The position numbers were made by a program, and so were the translations under genes. Below, one piece after another: positions 26,901 through 32,900 of a stretch of 64,000 bases of DNA (positions are counted from its first letter, which is position 1; every line of letters starts with the position of its first letter). The notes under the pieces were generated by a model, which worked only from the letters and a program-made list of their open reading frames with translations, was not told the DNA's origin and did no database searches. The stretch spans positions 40,895-104,894 of the forward strand of contig NMRB01001902.1 in the NCBI GenBank assembly GCA_002633025.1. Reading direction: 5' to 3'. This stretch comes from Notospermus geniculatus. Taxonomy: Eukaryota > Nemertea > Pilidiophora > Heteronemertea > Lineidae.

Positions 26901-29900
26901 TGTGAACAAGGCTTAAGATGAGTTTGGAAGTGATCTGGGCGTGACTGTTTTGACAAAGTTGGTGCATGGGGTGCACGGGGATAGCGTATCGCCGGAATTA
27001 ATCCAGCGCGCATACTGCGCATGTACTGTGCACATACATGTACTGTGCGCATAATGCATGCCAAGCCCAGTGTATTTTACTACACTGTGCGTACCCCATG
27101 CACGTCCTGTGCGTGGGGTGCATGGGTGACCGCGTAGACTGTGTGTGCAGGGTAGAACCCAATGCATTGTGTAGACCACACACGTCCTGTGCGTAGGATA
27201 CGCAACACGGAGGACTTTAATGAGGTACCCGCGGAACTAACGTCACGACGCGGCGCTGCGATCGATGCGCCTGAAGTTTCTTTTTTCTAACGTTATTTAT
27301 TTCTAGAGTAAAAATAACCCGTTTCTGTTGGTCGCCTGGCAGTAAACTTACATCATCCTGTAGCAGATGAAAATTTCTTAAATCTCCTTGCTTTTTTCCT
27401 TAAAATGAGGAGATAGGTTGGCGATAAAAGCAATGTTTTTGTCTCATTATTCCTGTAGAAAAATGTACAGGTCACTTTTTCATGACGCAACGTCAACACC
27501 TAAAATGACGTCGATGACGTCGCGATGGGTCAATCGATCACATCGCCACCGCGTAGCAAAGTTTGTCACGCGGGTATCCCATTATGGCCGGTACTGTAAA
27601 CCCTTGACGTGGCTTCGTGACCTTGACCTTCGTTGTTTTTTGCTTTATTTCCAGTCTGTTATGGAACGAGTCTCAAGGTTTACACAAGCTGAGGTTGTCC
27701 ACTCGATCGACGGTCTAGTCAGCAAACCACGACTTGGTTTGTGTCATAACTTCAGGATGAGCTCGTTTGAACTTCCGAACGGTCGAACCAAAACCCTCAT
27801 GTACTTTGATGGGTGTGCAACACACCTTGGTTGCACGGTGACCCTCAGGGGTGCGGCAGCTGCGGAACTCAGAAAGGTAAGTTAGAATAGAACTGACAAT
27901 AGGTTGGGTCAGGATTCCATGTGTGTATTCTGTTAAAGCCCCACTGTGTTGAATTTTACGATATTTTCAAAATGTTAGGAAAGTGCACAGAGGTCTCATA
28001 GCTTGTGGAGGTCCCCAAGATGCTTGCCTGAAACGTACAGTACAGGTCACAATTGACATCCCTATGGCTTCGCGTAAGTTACTCGTAAGTTGCGCGTAAC
28101 TCACGGCTTTGGTTTTGCATAACTCACTGCGTAACTCGCCAAAATCACGTAACTCGCCTCGTAAATTTCTGCGTAGCAAGCGAAATTCGCGTAACTCACC
28201 ACGTAACTCACCTCGTAAGTTACGCGTAACATAGCTCGTGAGTTGTTGCGTAAGTTACGCGTAACTTACGCGAATTTAGAGATGTCAATTGTGACCTGTA
28301 CTGTACTTCAGAGAATCAAGGACTAGTTTTCAGCACACATTGAAAAAAACTGCAGGCAGAGCTCTGATGTATTCAGATAGAACACAGTACATTTTACACT
28401 ACACGGACGTCGAGAATCACGGCGATGATTCGTGTTTTTCAAATTGAATACAGAGGGGCTTAAAAGGAGTTAGACGCCGAAGTTGTAAACACTCACTCAC
28501 TGGTTCTCTATCCACGGACGCCTGCGGTGCTGCCACCTATTGTCGGTGATATGTACTGACGTGAATATCGTGAGTGAGTTGCATCGAACCGGGAACCAGT
28601 CTAACGATCACGGGTGCTGCCACCTGCACGAAGGAATAAAACTAGTTTGCCGACCTTATTTGTAAACAAACCAGTTTGTTTACAACTTCGGCGTCTAACT
28701 CCTTTAAGTGTTAGCATAAAAAAATCAAGCATAAAGGTTCAACTTACAAATTTAGCATTTTATAAATGTGGACAGTATCCCTTTAAACCCGAACAGATTT
28801 GCATTCTGACTCTTCCATATGATAGGCAAGACCCTTCTGCACGTTCGCTGCAAATTTTGTTGAGGAGCATGAGTACATGTAGCTTTAAACTCCCTACGCA
28901 GTTGTGTACCGCGCTCTCCACAACTGCTTTACTTCGTGGAAGTCGCCACGTTTGGTCAACAGATGGCGTCAGGGCCTGGCGCGAGTTTTACAGCCTATCA
29001 GCACGCTGCTTTCAGAACTCTTTGGCCCGTTGGCAACGGATGTTCTTGTGCTACCATGGCTATGAACCGTTCGGCCAATGAAAAAGTGTCTCAGGCCAGC
29101 TTGGTTACCGGTTGCTCGTTGCTCTCATTGGTCGACTCCCTCAGCGCCATCTGTTGACCAAACGCGACGAATTTTATGAAGTTTAGCAGTTGGGGAGAGC
29201 GGGTAAACCGAAGGGGGCACGGTACACAACTGCGTAGGGAGTTAAGAGTAGCTTGAGATGGCCTCTTCCGTACTTAGCAGGGCCAATAATGCTATGGCTT
29301 TGGCCCTGACGGAAAATCAAATACAAATAAAAACAGGCACGGATCCAGAGGGGGCGCACCGGGCGTGCGGCCCCCTTTTGGCCAACAAATCTGTAAAATC
29401 GACCGTGAAATTCTGGAATTGGGGGCAAATTTCAATGTTCCTAGCACAGGGCGCCCCCTCTCTTCCCAAGTCCTTGATCCGCCCCTGAAAAATTCAATGA
29501 GCCTGTTTTTCTTCCAATCAGGTAAAAGGCATCCTCCACTTCATGACCTACATTGCTTACCATTCCAAACTGGAGACTTCGTTTGTAATGGACGCTTCGG
29601 GGATGCCACCGCCGCACCCGAGCGAGGTAAGCCTCAACATGGAATGCTTCGACAATTCAGAGGAGGAATCACCGTCGGGGGCAGGCAAGCCGTTTATTGA
29701 GACTTTAGAGTCGTACACGGATAGACTCAAGCAGGGATCATTCATTGCGAGACTCGTGAACAAGCCAACACCAGTCAGGGATTCGTTGCGTGATACGGTT
29801 GAAGTGATATCGCCGGCGGAAACTTACGGTGCTGATGCTGTTAGCTGCTCATATAACAAAGGCAATCGGGCTGAAACTGGTGATAAAAAAGATGACTCAG

Positions 29901-32900
29901 CTGACGTCTCGCATGGTGACAGTGGAATGCCGGACCGTGGTGCTGTTGGCGACGATGCAACAGTGAACGTTAGTCAGGAACGTGAAGCCGTTTCTGTGGA
30001 CCAGAATAACGAAGGGAGCAACTTGAAAACGGACAGTGAACTAAAAGAAAAAAAGGTCGACAAACCAGCAACCAGTCAAATTTCAGTTCCCGATGAAAAA
30101 AGGGATTCGTTGGTCCCTGAGAAGAGGGACTCAGCCCTAAAACAGATTGGGGAGGTGACCGATTTTTCCGACCCCTTACACCACTATCAGCAAAACCAGG
30201 ATGATTCCGTTTTCCAAACGAGTCAGAATCTTCTAAAAGAGGAGGTAAAAAATGACTGTTATAAGTTCCGCAAGGTGCTTGATGATACGATTCTTAGTGG
30301 CTCCCCCTATTCGAAATTTTCCACGCCGTACCTCCTGACGGAGGCGGGGTGTAAGTGTACCTTACGCAGTTTCTTCCCACGGGAGGTTTACTGGTCAGCG
30401 TCCCTTACTGGCGAGAGAACACGTAATAAAAATTGGGAGATTGAGACGGAAGAGAGGAACAATAACCACAAAACGAGGATCTCCATCGAATGGGTTGAAC
30501 CACACGCATTCGTCAAGCAGACGTTCACGGGCCCAATATTTGATACCCAGAATCAGGTAAGCCGACAATTATTTTATTCATTGGTTTACGGATCCGCCGC
30601 ACTTGTTTTTTCCGCTTTTGGAAAATAAAAATACCAGTAATGAAAATGGCATTATTTTTTGCCGCCGCCCAGAAACTGATTATCCGACCAATAAAAATAA
30701 AAAAATAATAAAAAAAGCTTTATTATATTACCACCGACATGCTGGACAAACGCTTGCCTGACAAAAATAATTCACAGCGGTTGTAACATTCATTCCCGTC
30801 CCCATACTTCGAGTGTACACACAATTATCAACCGGAACACCGGGACCAAATCCCGCGAGATATTGCGAGACTTGGGTTTGGGATTTAGTCCCGGAGGAAA
30901 AATCACCGCCGCCATCTTGAATATCTTATTGCGCCCCCACCTATAGGTGGGATAGTGATGCGGCGACCGAACCACCTGGATCTACTTTCGGACTACCGTA
31001 TTTTCCTGACTATAAGGCGCACCCCCAATTTCACCCAAAATCTCTGATGAAATCCATACATAAGGCGCACCTCCCTATAAGGCGCAGTCCTGTCAGAAAT
31101 CCCTTTTTTTTCCCTCCACATCGACGATCCCGGTTCGTGTAGCCGACGTAAAACATCTGATCTCCATCGATCGCATGTCGGCATTTGCCGCCGCCAGCAT
31201 CCATTCATACGACTGTCATGACGATGACCAGACGACTAACTCGTGTAAACTCTGCAATATACCCCCCAGTCACAACGTAGGCCTCGCTCACGTCGCCAGC
31301 ATCCTGTTTGTTCTTTGTCAGATTAGATCATCAAAATAATGACATAATACACACAAACTTTAATTCAACTGAAAGAAGCATTTGATTGACACACTGAAAG
31401 GTAAAAGGTCACCACTGGCTGGGTCCCGCGAATATTTTATGCAAATCAGATTTGCATAAAATACGCCACTTGCATATCTTCATAATTGCGCGAGTGCAAT
31501 AATACACGAAAGAACAATGAGAAGAACACAAAACTAAACAACAATTTAATACTTTCTTCAGGTGAAAGAATCATAACCAATCATTTACCATGTTTACTCT
31601 TTAGAAACAATAACATTTATGATTGACGATATATAGGCCTAGGCTACGTCCGGGCCGATTCTTGGTCACATTCTCTTGATTCCGATTCATCTTCGACTTC
31701 ATGAAAATGGATGAAGAAAAGCAGGAGGTATGTATATTCTGCATAGGGCAGTTGTCCCCCAAGTTCCAACCCATTAGGCCTAACATCACTCAGGTTCCCT
31801 CAAAGCCGGCCATTCAAACGGCCGCTCTGAAGATGCAATTGTCAGCCCTGTGCCGCAGGCAGTGGCAGGCAACACGTGTGCTATTGTCATAGTTCCTCAA
31901 ATCGCCGTCGAGATTTTATAGATGTCGCTGCAGATTCACCGAATCATCAGGGGATTCCCCAGTTAAAAACACAGTTGAATGACAAGTAGGCGTCACTTGC
32001 TGATGATGCCCGACAGCCAATCTGAGTACCGGTATTATCACTGCTCTGTCAATGACTGGTTGCCAAGTCCGCTACTGGTGATCATCTTCGAACAGGCCCG
32101 CCGACATTAGCGGCGTATACTCACCTTGGCCCTCTCCTCATCTTCCCATAGACCTAAGGCTTTTAGCAATAATGCGAAACACAAGCCAGGAAGCGTCTTT
32201 ATTAAGTAAGCAGCTCATGTTAGTATGGGATAGCAATAATGCGAAACACAAGCCAGGAAGCGTCTTTATTAAGTAAGCAGCTCATGTTAGTATGGGATAG
32301 CAGCAGCATTGTGAATTGTTTTATTCCATATAATGATAGTTAGTAGGATCGAAAGCAAAAAAAGATGTAACATTTTCTAGTGTTCCCAATATTTGACGCC
32401 ACATCATGTGACACTGCTGTTACAATACATCAATTGTTTCTATTTAAGAATTAGCTGTAATTTTAATCAACCCCTTCTGGTTCCGTCCTGCATGTACCAG
32501 CCACGCGGTTCGGCGGGATCAAGGAACCGCGTTAATTGAGTGTGATTGCTAGACAAACACTCCGACCACCGCAATCAGTCAACTTGTTGGTTTGTTTGTG
32601 TTTCGCCAGACGCGCTACGGAGTGCTGGCAACGCGACTGGGACGTTGTGATTAGGGTAACTACGGTAAAATAGACAAGTGACAAACAAGCTGGCATGATT
32701 ATAATGGCAATTGAAGTTGAAGACAAGTTAGGGGAGAGTGTGTACCGGGTATGTGCCTTAATGGGGTAAAACTGATACGATAAGACTGACTTTTTAAGGT
32801 CGGGCGGCAGCTTTTTAATCGGGCGGGCATCGTTAGGACGGGCGGTAGTTCGTCAAGGTCGGGCGGCCCGCCCTCGCAAAACCCCTCGTGGAGAACACTG

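Noticed and set aside
26795-27183. Cysteine/histidine-rich minus-strand open frames
   Set aside because: They arise from GCATGGGGTGCACGG-like repeats; no domain and no splice context.
30557-30628. Continuation of PIKfyve exon 17 past the donor
   Set aside because: The open frame (VSRQLFYSLVYGSAALVFSA) is not family-like and the GTAAGC donor joins in frame to exon 18.
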